A stretch of 64,000 bases of DNA from Acanthacorydalis orientalis (GCA_034766995.1 CM068314.1:28885208-28949207), one strand, 5' to 3'. Positions 48,200 to 60,030 are shown, counted from the stretch's first letter. The notes: a model not told the origin generated them from the sequence alone. Translations and numbers: made by a program.

Positions 48200-48560
48200 T
48201 TGTAGATTACGTGTAAGCTGTCACCTAAGTATTGCAAAGGCATTCGTTATCTGCAGTTGCATCACAACGATAATAAACTGTTGCGATAAAAGTGTAATAA
48301 TAATTTTCCATATTTAACGTCCGTATAAATATTTCAATAATTATCTGAACCCGCGATCGGCTCATTTATAATCTCGCCACACACACACACACACACAATC
48401 TATCTAGATCAGTTTACTGTCGACATATTTCACTGATCAATCGACGATGATTGCATACAGAGAGACCGGCGCGACGGAGCGATGCGAGAGCGCTCGATAT
48501 CGCACCTGGACCGTGTACATTCGTCGCTGGTACGGCGGCGCATGACCTTATGTCTGTTCG
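48200..48560. other. CpG-rich island with pure (CA)n tract
   Basis: A 21-bp CA tract at 48377-48397 lacks any TA partner, unlike most SSRs here. It is followed by GAGAGACCGGCGCGACGGAG and TCGCTGGTACGGCGGCGCAT. The composition suggests a promoter or conserved element; no TATA box is seen. Confidence 0.33.
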
Positions 48561-48599
48561 CCGTTAGATAATGAATGTTGAAAGAAGTGTATAAGGTAT

Positions 48600-49260
48600 A
48601 CTATTAAAACTTTAGCGTACCACAATGGGTGGCCACAAAGGGTCCCGATCTGAGCTAAAGATGCCGACGTCGCAGCCGCCGCAGCATCCATCCATTGTAG
48701 CCAACACTCAATACACTGTACACATAACCTCAATTAAAACGTAATAAGAATCCTCTGTTCGCTTCTTCAACTTCTTAGGTATAAAACTCATTAACACTGC
48801 GCAAAAGGGGGAAACGAGGCATCGGTCGCCGCGTACGTTCGTTATTCTGATAAATTAAAATTATTATCGTATAGCAAAGGAACATTTTTAGTTTTCTATA
48901 ATAATAAAAGTTTATGTGATGATAGGAAAGAACACGAGAGCTGTACGGTGGTTGATGATGATTATAGAATGTGGTTGATGGTGGTTGAGCGAAAGACGAG
49001 GACAAAAAGAACACAAGGAGTTTGTGCGCGATCTTTTGATTAAATTCTCATTCTGTTTTAATTATAATAGAAATTTACTGCAGTCAGGTTTTTCCATTGC
49101 CGATGTTGGTTTCTATTAAAGTCCGGACTCACAGTCGATACGTACTATTGATCGGAAATATTGTACGTAACGAATTCTCTTTACTTGTGAAACGTTTTCA
49201 AGAAGTTTTTCACAAGAAGTTCGATACGAGAGGTGAGATGAATGTTAATTATTTTCCAGT
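48600..49260. other. mixed-composition region after the 48.4-kb island
   Basis: GATGCCGACGTCGCAGCCG, GCATCGGTCGCCGCGTACG and a GGTTGATGATGATTATAG/GTGGTTGATGGTGGTTGAG trinucleotide-like patch lie here. Minus-strand frames of 61 and 79 codons are open but unrecognised. Confidence 0.25.
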
Positions 49261-49654
49261 AGATTGAAAATCGGAGTTTTATAAAATGCTAATAAATTAT
49301 ATTACTCATGTGAAATGCAACTTTTTTCAGTGCAACTAGAACGCCAATACATCAACGTTATATGTACATAGACAAGTAATGTTTAATTAGTTTAGATTAT
49401 CCATAAGTCGTTTTTGTTCATAATGTTTTACTTGTATTTTAATTGTAAATAAATAGCTTACAATGAAGTTTATTCTACATTAAATTACTTTTAATATATC
49501 ATGATTTTTTATTAAAAGTTGTCTGAAAAATTTTTAAAAACAAGTAAAACGAAATACTATTATTCTGGAAAATTTTAAAGTACCTATAAGTATTAAACTT
49601 AAACAATAATATAAAAATATGACCATTTCTTAAATAATGTACATACACAATGTA

Positions 49655-49820
<166 letters not shown>

Positions 49821-50113
49821 CTTTTTTAAACCTAATATTAATATCATATTACACTCATTAAAAAACAAAGTTTGTAAAAAATGAAAAGCTCATGTTAAAG
49901 TATTATACAACAATATATTTTATTAGGCTTCATATATATAAGTAGCAAAAATAGAATTATTTTAATAAATTTACACAAAAAAATAAATTGTTTTGGTAAA
50001 CAATTTTCTATCAATTTTTTTCGTCTGCAATTCATGTTGATTCTAAAAATATATTTCACTAATGAAGCAAACAATTCACTCATAGTCTTTGATGTCTACT
50101 CGACGAACTAAAA

Positions 50114-50114
50114 T

Positions 50115-50163
<49 letters not shown>

Positions 50164-50181
50164 TGTATATATATATATATG

Positions 50182-50215
<34 letters not shown>
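50114..50215. repeat. (TA)n with TACA left and TATG inside
   Basis: ACATACATACATA, TA, the palindrome TATGTACATGTATA, TA, TATGTATGTATA, TA. Confidence 0.92.
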
Positions 50216-50217
<2 letters not shown>

Positions 50218-50224
50218 TAAATTT

Positions 50225-50480
50225 GTCGAAAAAGTGTCCAAGGAATGTTTCGTTTTTAATTAAGATATTTGAGAAAGGTGCTACAGTGCACGCGACGGCA
50301 GGCGAATAACTTGATTACAAACAAGTTAGCTCATTCTTTAAGTACTTCCTTTAATCAATCTGAGACGAGACCTGCAGTGCCGTTGTACCATTAACAAAAA
50401 TAATCCGAAGACCCCCTGAAGCATGATCAAAGTAGACGGACGATTCGTCCAAGTAGTATCTTTCTTTGAACGCATTTAAA
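50225..50480. other. GC-richer island, candidate regulatory DNA
   Basis: TACAGTGCACGCGACGGCAG, GAGACGAGACCTGCAGTGCC and GTAGACGGACGATTCGTCC stand out in 250 bp right after a compound SSR. No ORF was found. Confidence 0.28.
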
Positions 50481-50989
50481 TCTATTTTACAAATTACATT
50501 GAATAAACGTCTGTCTGTTTTCGCACTAAACCGTACCGTCTTATTTGGATTAGAATTTTAATTTGTGTACAAACAGTTCATTCATTCATTTCTTTGATCT
50601 GTAACTTTTATGAATTGTTATCAGTATAAATGCTATCCAGTTTGCATCAATAATTGATACTATTTTTTTTATATTGCAATTATAACATTTTTATAGTAAC
50701 AGTTTTAAATGTACACTTATATTGAGAATTTATCTGTTTTAAATAAATGTATAATAAGTTAACTATAATTATAATTTTCATGACAGAGTATTTCATAAAA
50801 AAATAATCGTCAAAATTTCATATTTCTATTAATATCAAATTTGTATTAAATATAAACCTCTACTTTCATAATTAATATCAATCGAAAAAATCTAAAAAAC
50901 TCTCTTAATAAGCCATACAAGTATATTTTTTAAAATAATTCAGAATGTATCACCCTTATAAATCAAAACATCTGAAGCAAGCGAGACGC

Positions 50990-51250
50990 ACTTAAAAGAG
51001 AATATCTCGTTCATTTTAATAACAATGAATAAATTCACATTGTGTATTCGATATCGGAAACGGCGATACAATGAAACACGAAACACGGTGTCCACTTGAG
51101 CTTAAAAATACGTGATGACAAACCAGTAACCCAGTGGTGGAAAACAATAGCACGCGAAACCAGACCGGTGAGTACAATCGGCGAGAAGAACGGAGAGCAC
51201 TTGAGATTTCGTATCGTTGCAGATATCTGCACGTAACCTCTTTACCATCA
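50990..51250. other. GC-richer island, candidate regulatory DNA
   Basis: GATATCGGAAACGGCGATAC, AACACGAAACACGGTGTCC and AGCACGCGAAACCAGACCGG occur here. A 65-codon minus frame (51232 down to 51035) is unrecognised. Confidence 0.27.
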
Positions 51251-51961
51251 TTGTTGAGATACAGATGCTGTTACTGTTTTGTAATTAATACAGGGGATGT
51301 TGATTGACTAGGAAAACTATGATTACTTTATGATGTTTATGGAATAAAAAAAGGGTGGTCTAATGAATAAAGTTAGATAAATTGAAAAAACTAATGAATC
51401 TAGAGGCACTTAATCATTATGATCTGAGTTAAGTAAATATATTTTCATACCTTAGTATTAAATATTTTATTAAAAAATGTATATCATTATTTGAAAAAAT
51501 AATAAACTACAATTTTTTACAATTTTTTTTATCGTTAAAAAGTGTAAATTGTTAAATTACCTATTTCTTACTATAATTATTACATTAAAACTTATCAAAA
51601 TATCACTACTTTACAATTTTTTTTCTTTTTTTTAAAAAAAAACATAAAAATGTATTAAACACATTTTTACAAATATTATTTTTAAAAATATATTAATTTC
51701 AAGATATTTGGACGTTTTTACCACAAAGTAATAGCTTAAGACTATAAATAACTATTTCCATTTGAGAACGTTCATTTTTGAATATTATTTTATATATTTA
51801 AACCCAGTTGTATTATAAAATGTTATATAAATTATTTTTGTACTTCAAAAAACAATTAAATAATTGACTATTAATCCATAAATACAATATAATATATTCA
51901 AATGTATTTTTTGTTATTTAATTTTTTTCAGAAATGACAGGTGATCAAATTATTTTTATGT

Positions 51962-51965
<4 letters not shown>

Positions 51966-52010
<45 letters not shown>
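51966..52010. repeat. (TA)n, about 45 bp
   Basis: A clean TA run 14 bp before the 150-codon open frame. Confidence 0.92.
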
Positions 52011-52015
<5 letters not shown>

Positions 52016-52023
52016 GAAAAAAT

Positions 52024-52476
52024 ATGTTGTCAGCATTGATTTGTATAATATTTGATAAAATGTTGAGCACAGATCAAAATATCTATTTTTCCCTTACGAA
52101 GACCGATCTTCATATCTACAACATCCACATCCCTCTGTACCGTGTCAAACGAGGCAAGTTGCGACTGTCATCCCGTACTACTATATCAGCGACCGAGCGA
52201 CCCCCAACGTTCTATAGAACCAAACGTGCTCCGTCTACACGTCCCATGCCGCCAACTAAGCAACCCAGGAAAGGTGTCAAACGACTGATGAGGCATGTTT
52301 TAATTGCTGCCATGTTCACAGCCCAACGTCGCGACTTAATGAATCTAATTTCTAAAAGAAAGGTAAACACACCCTCTGAAATAACATGTTTTCTTTTTTT
52401 TATACTCGTAGTCGTTCGCCTGTCGCTGCGTTATGTACCACTTCGTCTTTCTTACTTCTTCGTCGGAATATGTTAG
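52024..52476 (+). other. unrecognised 150-codon ORF, longest repeat-free plus-strand frame
   Basis: The frame starts 14 bp after a (TA)n tract. Its first 35 codons are AT-rich. Residues about 40-115 lie in a GC-richer island and are strongly basic with dibasic sites (YRVKRGK, YRTKRAPSTR, GVKRLMRH, AQRRDL, ISKRK). The last 30 residues are hydrophobic (FLFFILVVVRLSL). A potential splice donor AAAG|GTAAAC follows ISKRK at about 52363. The dibasic pattern recalls a secreted-peptide precursor, but there is no N-terminal signal peptide. The order of segments does not fit a known family I can name. It may be a single exon (about 52090-52363) or noncoding. Confidence 0.25.
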
Positions 52477-52798
52477 GTTTTTTATGTACTACCTAATTTG
52501 ACGATGATAGAGCTAATTTGATTTAATATTAAGAAATTGTGTCTTCTGATTCGATGATTAGATTAGATGATAAATGGGGTTGAAAAATATTGTCTAGTAT
52601 AATGATTACTTTTTTTTGTTAACGACTAACTTTTTTAAAACATTTATTCTAATATTAATTAATAGGATTTTTTTATTGAGACGAATCTGCTTCTACGTAT
52701 TTACCATTATGAAACTGCTGATATAAAATATAAATCAGATAGTGTATACTAAAGATTTTCCGAAATATATTCAAATTAATTCAACAATATTAAAAAGC

Positions 52799-52822
52799 TA
52801 TATATATATATATATATATATA
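52799..52822. repeat. (TA)n, about 23 bp
   Basis: A short clean run ending ACACC. Confidence 0.8.
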
Positions 52823-52944
52823 CACCAAAAAAATTTAATTAAAAATTAAATATGAAAAAATATATTTACATGAAAAAATGACTTCACTTGATATAATTTT
52901 TATTGTAATTTCGATAATTCATAATACGATTTTTAATTGTTATT

Positions 52945-52955
52945 TATATATATAC

Positions 52956-52987
<32 letters not shown>

Positions 52988-53017
52988 GTATATATATATA
53001 TATATATGTATGTATAT
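52945..53017. repeat. interrupted (TA)n
   Basis: TA runs divided by ACAT and by TATGTATATATACATATGTATA, a long near-palindrome. Confidence 0.88.
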
Positions 53018-53482
53018 TACACAACAAAAAGTATTATCTTAATTCAATTATTATTTTTTCTAAGCACATACTAGTTATAATATTTCAAGTGCATTTTTAT
53101 TTTGAATAAATACACATTTAGGTAATTATATTCAATTATAAAATCAAAATCGATTAATATTTAAGTACTATAAGAGTATACTTAAGATCAAACCTAGAAT
53201 TATATTTTCTATTTTATTATGTTTAATTTTAACCATCTTTCTTTTTATTCTTTCTCAAACATGACTTATTTGAATTTTTAGAAAGTATTAAAAAGTATAT
53301 GAATGAATATTTTTTCATATTTAACTGGGAAAAATATTAAAATTATTAATTAATAAATTTCATTTGAACTGTATTGGATTTGAGTATAGCATAAAAATTA
53401 TTATATTAACAAAATTTCAAGAACTGAGAATTAATGTGTTTAAATTTATTTTAGTTAAATTTGATTTTAATTACTTTTTGTA

Positions 53483-53483
53483 G

Positions 53484-53511
<28 letters not shown>
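53483..53511. repeat. (TA)n, about 28 bp
   Basis: A clean short run. Confidence 0.85.
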
Positions 53512-53514
<3 letters not shown>

Positions 53515-53651
53515 TACTTATTTAAATATTGTAGTGTTCTGAATTCAAATATTGGATTTACTGGATAAAGAAAATTGAAAAAGAAAATTATATATTTAAA
53601 CTATTTCAGCATATTATAAAATTAAAATTTAATTTTAAAAATTAATATTAT

Positions 53652-53652
53652 T

Positions 53653-53702
<50 letters not shown>
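53652..53702. repeat. (TA)n with one TT interruption
   Basis: 16 bp and 32 bp TA runs around ATATTTATA. Confidence 0.9.
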
Positions 53703-53706
<4 letters not shown>

Positions 53707-53859
53707 ACGTATGTATTTGCATGAAAATGTAAAGCATTTTACATTAAAAATTAACGCAATAAACTGCACGTCTCTATTATTTCCAAAGAAGCATTCTGAG
53801 TAATTTTAGCGTTTAAATTTTTCAAAAGCTTCTTCCACATTGAATCAAACACACTCAAT

Positions 53860-54235
53860 CCTACAGTCCGCTTACCAGTACTGTCCGTACGTAGTGTATA
53901 TCATGAAAGATTCGTCTTTTTTCATCCGGCGAGGTTTTTAAATCCATCAATCTTTTAATTAATTCCATTCGTTTAATTCTTTTCAAAGATGACGTTAATT
54001 CAAGGAGAAACCGCGTTCGTTTTCTTTGGGTAATGGATTTGCCAAGTTCATGATTTATTTCTTATGCTCTGAATATGTTTTTGTGTTCGCCGTGCAGCAA
54101 AAGGAAATTCGTCGAAATACATTTTTAATTTCATTCGCGTCTTTAATGGTCTGTGATAAAGAGAGATTATTTCATTTTGAATTTACGAAAGTTTCCCCTG
54201 GTTCGGATATAATTTATATTCATTAGCCGAGTGAT
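53860..54235. other. mixed-composition island
   Basis: CTTACCAGTACTGTCCGTAC, TTTCATCCGGCGAGGTTTT and GTGTTCGCCGTGCAGCAAA are embedded in moderately AT-rich sequence. A 66-codon frame (54026-54226) has no recognised motif. Confidence 0.22.
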
Positions 54236-54420
54236 ACAAAAAAAATCATCTAACTAAAAAAGCGAGTCGGAAGATGTATAAAAAACATAAATGTAATATA
54301 ATCAATATAAGGGCGATATTCTTTTTTCACATTAAATCAGTGCATATCTGAAAATATATTATTGTGAGACTAAATTGAAAAATTGTACTTTTAAATTCAT
54401 CACAAGTTTGTATGTAATAC

Positions 54421-54423
<3 letters not shown>

Positions 54424-54464
<41 letters not shown>

Positions 54465-54480
54465 TGAATATTTATATGTA

Positions 54481-54519
<39 letters not shown>

Positions 54520-54538
54520 ATATGTATATGTATGTGTA
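54424..54538. repeat. interrupted (TA)n with TG tail
   Basis: TA, GAATATTTATATGTATATATG, TA, then TGTGTGTATATGTATATGTATGTG. Confidence 0.9.
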
Positions 54539-54639
54539 ATGAAAGAAAGAAATAAAAGATCATTAGTTTATTCAAACAAGAATTAAGACTAAAAGAAGCT
54601 TCATTCCATTTACGATAATTGTATCAACTACTGCCGTGA

Positions 54640-54970
54640 CTATTTTACACACCCTGTCAAACAAATTAAGAGATAACTATCTGAGTCCGCACGACTCTAA
54701 GCATCGGCATTAGACATCGTTTCAATGATCCGTTCATCCCGTTTCTCAATCAACCGCCGGCAGTGTTGAACATCCCTCGTATCGGCCATCCCTGTTCGCA
54801 CTACTTTGAAACGATTGATCATCGTTGACCCCCACGCTCATTCCTACACAAATAGAAGCGTTACATTGCCTCATTCACTGTTGTAGACGAAAAAAAATCA
54901 TTAATCCTCATGATTCTCATGGCTAATGTCAACGTAGGCATCGTTTGACTACTCTATCAAACTGTTGTGA
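54640..54970. other. GC-richer island before the DD41D relic
   Basis: TGAGTCCGCACGACTCTAAG (GAGTC..GACTC inverted), CCGCCGGCAGTGTTGAAC and GAAACGATTGATCATCGTTG (palindromic TGATCA core) lie here. ACACACCCTGTCAAAC at about 54652 weakly resembles a mariner-type terminus, but I could not connect it to the transposase relic at 55464. Confidence 0.28.
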
Positions 54971-55463
54971 GATCATTTGATTCACAATAAGAAATGTTAT
55001 TAGGCAAAACTGGCAAACATTAATTAAGCTAATCAACACTTTACATGCAATGTAAGCAATTGAGAAACTACGTTTGCAAATTTTGCATTTTGCGTTTTTA
55101 TTTTTAGCATAGCTTAGACAAGTACTAATTGAATATTGTGTAAAACGATAAGTTTAGAAAAAATGAATAAATAGAGCAGTGATTAAATGTTTAACAAAAT
55201 AATAAATAAACGTAAAGAACACTAACTAAATAATTATAATCTAATTAAATCCGTCGTATTAGCAATCAAAAAGTAATCGAAATATACTGCTAGAGACAAA
55301 AATTCAATCGAAAATAAGGTCACTGTAAAGGATTTTGACTGATATTCTCATACAAACTGCAGCTTATGCAAGATCTAAAGTCAACAGGTTATCAGCATCG
55401 CTTTGATTATACAATTCGTTTTCGCCAACAAGTAGAAAAAAGTAATGAATTTATTCACAATTT

Positions 55464-56040
55464 ATGAGTGAAGAACTTCATTTCTACTTAAATGACCTCG
55501 TGAACAGACAAAACTGTAAAATATGGGCTACAGAGAATCCAAGAGCACTTAATCAGCGACAATTGAACCCACTTAAGTGTACTTCTTGATACATAGTAAC
55601 GTCCGAAAGAATTATAAGCCATTTTTTCTTCGAAAATGAAGATGGTACTGCTGTAACCATAAATGGTGCTCAATACCGTACGATGATAGATAATTTTTTG
55701 ATACCAACTGTTGATAATCGTCCACATATGTAGTTCTAACAAGATGGAACCACAGCGAACACAGCAAGATTCGTTATCGTACTTTCAAGAGACATTTTTG
55801 ACGAACACATAATTTCAAGACACAGCAATTTTAATTCGCCTGCGTGTTCGCCTGATTTGAGCACATTCGAATTTTTCTTTAAGGCCACTTAAAAGAACAT
55901 GTATACGTTAATAAGCAAAAAACAATCCAGTAGCTAAGATATCCCTAGATAAATGTTGGAAAATGCCTCAGAAAGAGCTCGACTTTGTGGAACAGAAAAT
56001 GGGCATCACTTACACGATGTCATTTTTTACGTGAAATCAA
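55464..56040 (+). pseudogene. DD41D transposase pseudogene, nonsense-only decay
   Basis: Unlike every other transposase relic in the window, this one keeps a single frame over about 190 codons. It has about seven stops (after KCTS, around PHM*F*QDG, after FFKAT, after KQSSS and after DIPR) but no net frameshift. Motifs follow the family order, and the C-terminal HLHDVIF block is clear. The stop-laden frame cannot give a full protein. The 87-codon open tail from 55953 is just its last segment read into the 3' UTR. Confidence 0.8.
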
Positions 56041-56153
56041 AAAGAAACTACCCATTCTTATACTATATTTTGAGAAATAAAAAAGATGAAAATATTACAA
56101 AACAAAAAAATATTAATGTTTCAAACCTCTTCGTTCTTTTTGAGCCACCCTAT
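55464..56153 (+). mobile_element. mariner-like DD41D relic (3' two-thirds)
   Basis: One reading frame is conserved from 55464 to about 56040, broken only by in-frame stops. It reads MSEELHFYLNDLVNRQNCKI, WATENPRALNQRQLNPLKC, SHFFFENEDGTAVTINGAQY, QDGTTANTARFVIVL, ISRHSNFNSPACSPDLSTFE, MLENASERARLCGTENGHHL and HDVIF. Forty-one residues separate the Asp of QDG from the acidic residue of FEFF, which matches DD41D (rosa-type) elements. The first and third catalytic Asp positions both read Glu here. The right end TTGAGCCACCCTATA at 56140-56153 looks like the 3' terminal repeat. The 5' third is missing or unrecognisable. It is the same family as the 16.2-kb relic but in the opposite orientation. 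Confidence 0.85.
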
Positions 56154-56217
56154 ACAATTACTACTATTACATATCTACTATTGCTAGAATTCGTAAATCT
56201 CTCCAACACGATTTAAC

Positions 56218-56262
56218 ACCGACCGTATGGTCGGGATTCGAACCTTAACAAATACTTGTTTT
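56218..56262 (-). other. orphan polymerase III B-box-like element with palindrome
   Basis: On the minus strand AAGGTTCGAATCCCGAC matches the GGTTCGANTCC B box of tRNA genes and tRNA-derived SINEs. It is followed by CCGACCATACGGTCGG, a perfect 6-bp inverted repeat around ATAC. No A box or acceptor stem is found upstream, so it is not a tRNA gene. It starts about 65 bp beyond the DD41D relic. Confidence 0.4.
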
Positions 56263-56446
56263 CAAAATATAAATTTGGTCTTAAGATGAGACGATTCAGC
56301 AGGGACGAAAAATGTATAAAGTTTTTTTTCATCATTTTGAATACAAACGAATGACTTATTTTATAGTGGTATAAAACTGATATTAAGAGATATGAAAAAT
56401 TCTTTAAAATAAAGGAAGATTCTGACAAGTTCATAACTTTTGAATC

Positions 56447-56449
<3 letters not shown>

Positions 56450-56503
<54 letters not shown>
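56450..56503. repeat. (TA)n, about 48 bp
   Basis: A clean run ending ACACATATGC. Confidence 0.92.
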
Positions 56504-56505
<2 letters not shown>

Positions 56506-56631
56506 GCAAATTAATGAATGCACGCAAAAAGAAAAAATACATTCTTTACAATTATACAGGTATAATGTTGAAAACTGAATCCTCACAACATTTTTAAGAT
56601 AAAAAGCTCATAAGTAAGTTGTATTTCATGA

Positions 56632-56636
<5 letters not shown>

Positions 56637-56692
<56 letters not shown>

Positions 56693-56699
56693 CATATAT
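56637..56699. repeat. (TA)n, about 48 bp plus tail
   Basis: A clean run followed by GTATATACATATA. Confidence 0.92.
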
Positions 56700-56709
56700 T
56701 AGTGATAAT

Positions 56710-56719
56710 ATGTATGTAC

Positions 56720-56779
<60 letters not shown>
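56710..56779. repeat. (TA)n bordering the 57-kb island
   Basis: TATGTATGTACGTATA leads into 58 bp of TA. It lies only about 20 bp from the previous tract. Confidence 0.92.
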
Positions 56780-56782
<3 letters not shown>

Positions 56783-56819
56783 CAAAAAATGTATAATAGA
56801 TTAAACAGAACCAACAAAA

Positions 56820-57260
56820 AAGAACTCCCCGATCTGTGAAATAGAATTCTACATAATGCAGAGGTGTCGTCAATGCTAGTAGGACCATATTTTTCTTTGA
56901 AACAATTTCAGCGGGCGTAGAAGGTCCAATCCCACAAAAGCAATTGCTTCCATTGCCGAAGTGAAATAAACGTATAGAGTTCGCAAGCACAACGAACGTA
57001 AAAGAAGGAGACGTGTCGAAGCGGCCGTAGTACACCGTTTCGTTTTCAGCAGCCATCAGCAATACAATATCCACGCAGCGGGCGTTGGTACCGCACGGTT
57101 CTTTCGCTGAAAGCTTTTCCGCGTTTAAATAATAAATTGCAGTTCGCGGGCGCGGCGATACGAATCCGCTCTGACGCGAATGTGACACAGGCGGACGTGC
57201 CGTGGGTAAAGTGAGGAGTTTTTCAATTTATAAATAGCATGTTTCGTTTTGAACGCGTCT
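56820..57260 (-). other. CpG-rich island with long minus-strand open frame
   Basis: The minus frame from 57188 is open for about 125 codons through the island ([60 protein letters not shown]). It then runs into a (TA)n tract that merely prolongs it with Tyr/Ile. The island contains CCGCGAACTGCAATT-type sequence and many CpGs (57000-57200). Possible readings are a promoter, a conserved regulatory block or a first exon. The continuous frame across about 375 bp is mildly unexpected, but no homology is recognised. Confidence 0.3.
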
Positions 57261-57356
57261 CATGCATCGCAGGAAATAGTAATTTTTATATGAAAAATGT
57301 TAAAAGTTTCAAGAGAAGACAAAAAATTGTTTATTTATCGAATACACATATGTAAA

Positions 57357-57360
<4 letters not shown>

Positions 57361-57395
<35 letters not shown>
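57361..57395. repeat. (TA)n, about 34 bp
   Basis: A clean run. Confidence 0.9.
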
Positions 57396-57399
<4 letters not shown>

Positions 57400-57689
57400 C
57401 CTTAAATCGTCCGATGACAATATACAATTTATATTATTGTCTCTATATTAGCTCAAGTATTAATCTTCATAAATGTTCATTATTTCTAAACATTAGTAAA
57501 AAAAAAATACTTCAATAAAAAAAGAGAATCCTATACAATGTCTCTTTCTTTTGAAAGGACTTAAGTTTTTCGAATTAACAACGCTTTTAGTTAACATATT
57601 CAATGCTATCACATAATGCTGTCTATTAAAATAGATACATATTATGAGTAACATCTTTAGGGTCCAATACTGTTCCAGAACAATCATGA

Positions 57690-58350
57690 ATTTAAAAAAT
57701 AATCTTATTTTTTAGATTCAAACAGTTCTTTTCAACTTTTTTATATTTATAGTCAATAAATACAACCAATTTATTTACATGACGGATCATAAACATATTA
57801 ACTATTTTTTTTTAATATATCATATAAAAAATTATTCAAAAAATGAACAGTCAGCTTTTAATAGTTAAAGTATATTTCTCTGACTAGTAAAAATCATATA
57901 TTTTCTTAATTTCTTTTTCAGTGTAAGAACTAAACAATTTATTTTTTACTTTATACCAAGGAACACGAAACAAAAAATAAAGATTGATATTTTTATCGCT
58001 CTTTAATCTATTTCTTTTAAAAAAATATTTTTAATGTACCATAGTTTAAATCATTAGTAAAGTGTAAATGTATGGAAATATTAGTTTTCTGAGTAAAATT
58101 CATTAAGTTTTGTTCTGAAAATTAACAGCGCTAATAATCTAATTTCATAAAAATTAAAATTTGTCACATTTGAATTAAAACATAGTGTATTTTTGTCCAA
58201 TACAATACTTTAACTAAAAAAATGTACCTAATAATCTTATATGTTCAAAAAATAGCAGGTTAACGCCTAATTGATTACTAGTTTAAACGATATAAAAACA
58301 GACGCAAAATTCATAAAATCTTCAACCTAAAAAACATCTTAATTTATATA
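57690..58350. other. AT-rich sequence, no gene seen
   Basis: No island or repeat. All frames are closed at short intervals. Confidence 0.55.
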
Positions 58351-58352
58351 CA

Positions 58353-58353
58353 T

Positions 58354-58408
<55 letters not shown>
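58353..58408. repeat. (TA)n, about 48 bp
   Basis: Entered through ATTATATACATA. Confidence 0.92.
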
Positions 58409-58412
<4 letters not shown>

Positions 58413-58489
58413 ATTACGTATATGTCTATTTTATTTACATTGTTTTTGATTACAAAGAAAGCAAACAGACAAAAAATAACAGCACACAA

Positions 58490-58690
58490 AAACACTAATG
58501 TCCATTTTCATTCACGGAAGCTACGCTCGGTGTTATTGGGGACCACAGACGCGGTTAAAAAAGGTTACGTTTTCCACTCAACGCTGATATTGTTCTGCAA
58601 GAAGTGTGAAACGAAATGCGTACGACACCGGAAGTGAGTTTTGAGTCTTTTTTTCAACGACGAAGGATAATTGAAGGTCATTTCACTTTC
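58490..58690. other. small GC-richer island
   Basis: GGAAGCTACGCTCGGTGTT, GACCACAGACGCGGTTAAAA and GTACGACACCGGAAGTGAG (again an ACCGGAAGT ETS-type core) are found in 200 bp. A 71-codon frame overlaps it without recognised motifs. Confidence 0.28.
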
Positions 58691-58900
58691 ACCTTATATA
58701 TTATTTACACTGCCAGTAATAAGTTATAAGGAACGAAAAATGGGAATGTTACATTTTTCAAGGAAAATATTTATTCTGTAATTTTTTTTATAAAAAAAAT
58801 CATTGTTTTAATAGAAAAGTTTTTAATGCCTACTATTTCAATACCTTCATATATTTACATACACACTTATAAAAGATACAGAAGTACAGAACTCACCTAC

Positions 58901-58927
58901 ATGTATATATATATATAAAGTCATATG

Positions 58928-58970
<43 letters not shown>
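58901..58970. repeat. two neighbouring (TA)n tracts
   Basis: A 14-bp TA run, AAAGTCATATGTATTA, then 38 bp of TA. Confidence 0.88.
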
Positions 58971-58971
<1 letters not shown>

Positions 58972-59681
58972 TATATCTTTGCGAATATATGCATATATGT
59001 CTTCAACTACTACATACATGGTCTCGAATATTGATATTAACAAATTCATTCAAATAATTATTAATATATAATATATTTACTTTAAACACTGGAGATTGAC
59101 CAAAATCTTTTATATAAAATAAACATCCAAACAATGTTCATTTTTGACCGAAAAGGAAATATTTCATACCATATAAAAACAAATACATTTTAAAATTAAA
59201 TCTGCTATTTTCGTATTGAATGGAAAATGTTATCAAAAAAATAATAATATTGTATCCATTAATAACAACTTGTTACGTTCAATTGCCGAAAACAAGATAT
59301 AATTAAAAATTAATCAACGAAACACAACTAAAAATAAGCATGAATTATGCTTACTGTTAATAACTGTAATGTTATAAACTATACGTCATACTTAATTTTT
59401 AGATATTTATATTGTACGATTTTAATTAAAAAAAATAAACAAACTGTAACTAATTATTTTTTTCCTAAATAACAATATTTTAAATAAAGTATGTGTATAT
59501 AAAAAAACACTCCATTAATTGTAGCTATTAAAAAATAGGACTAAGTGTATTACAATCAAAAAAAAATGAATTCAAAGAAAATGTGTTGTATGAGAAAATA
59601 TTTGGATTTGGTATTAAACAAATAACAAATTAAATGATATACTCTCAATACAACTCTGTGTTTTCACATTTGTATGAATGT

Positions 59682-59683
<2 letters not shown>

Positions 59684-59728
<45 letters not shown>

Positions 59729-59730
59729 AC

Positions 59731-59780
<50 letters not shown>
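59684..59780. repeat. interrupted (TA)n, about 95 bp
   Basis: TA, ACATATA, TA, the break TAACTACATACATA, then 38 bp of TA and ACATTCATACATA. Confidence 0.9.
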
Positions 59781-59781
<1 letters not shown>

Positions 59782-59899
59782 TCATACATAGACACACATG
59801 TAAATAAAGAGATATTATTTGGAATCAAACACCTAAGCATTGATTTGAGCAAATTGCCAACGTCTAAAATTGATTATACCTAAATGTAATCAATTGAAT

Positions 59900-60030
59900 A
59901 AAATCGTTCCCTTAATTCTCTGCGACATTAATCCTTTAACTAAACCATAGCCTCGAACTTTAGACAAGCGAACGGTACGCGGGGCTAAGGGATATCCAAC
60001 AGTATAAATCTGCTGAAGACAAAGACTAAA
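59900..60030. other. small GC-richer spot
   Basis: CAAGCGAACGGTACGCGGGG marks about 120 bp of higher GC. Nothing else is recognised. Confidence 0.2.

Noticed and set aside
54640..54665. ACACACCCTGTCAAAC as 5' terminus of the 55.5-kb DD41D element
   Set aside because: It resembles the complement of the 3' terminus only weakly, in the wrong orientation, and about 800 bp separate it from the first transposase motif.
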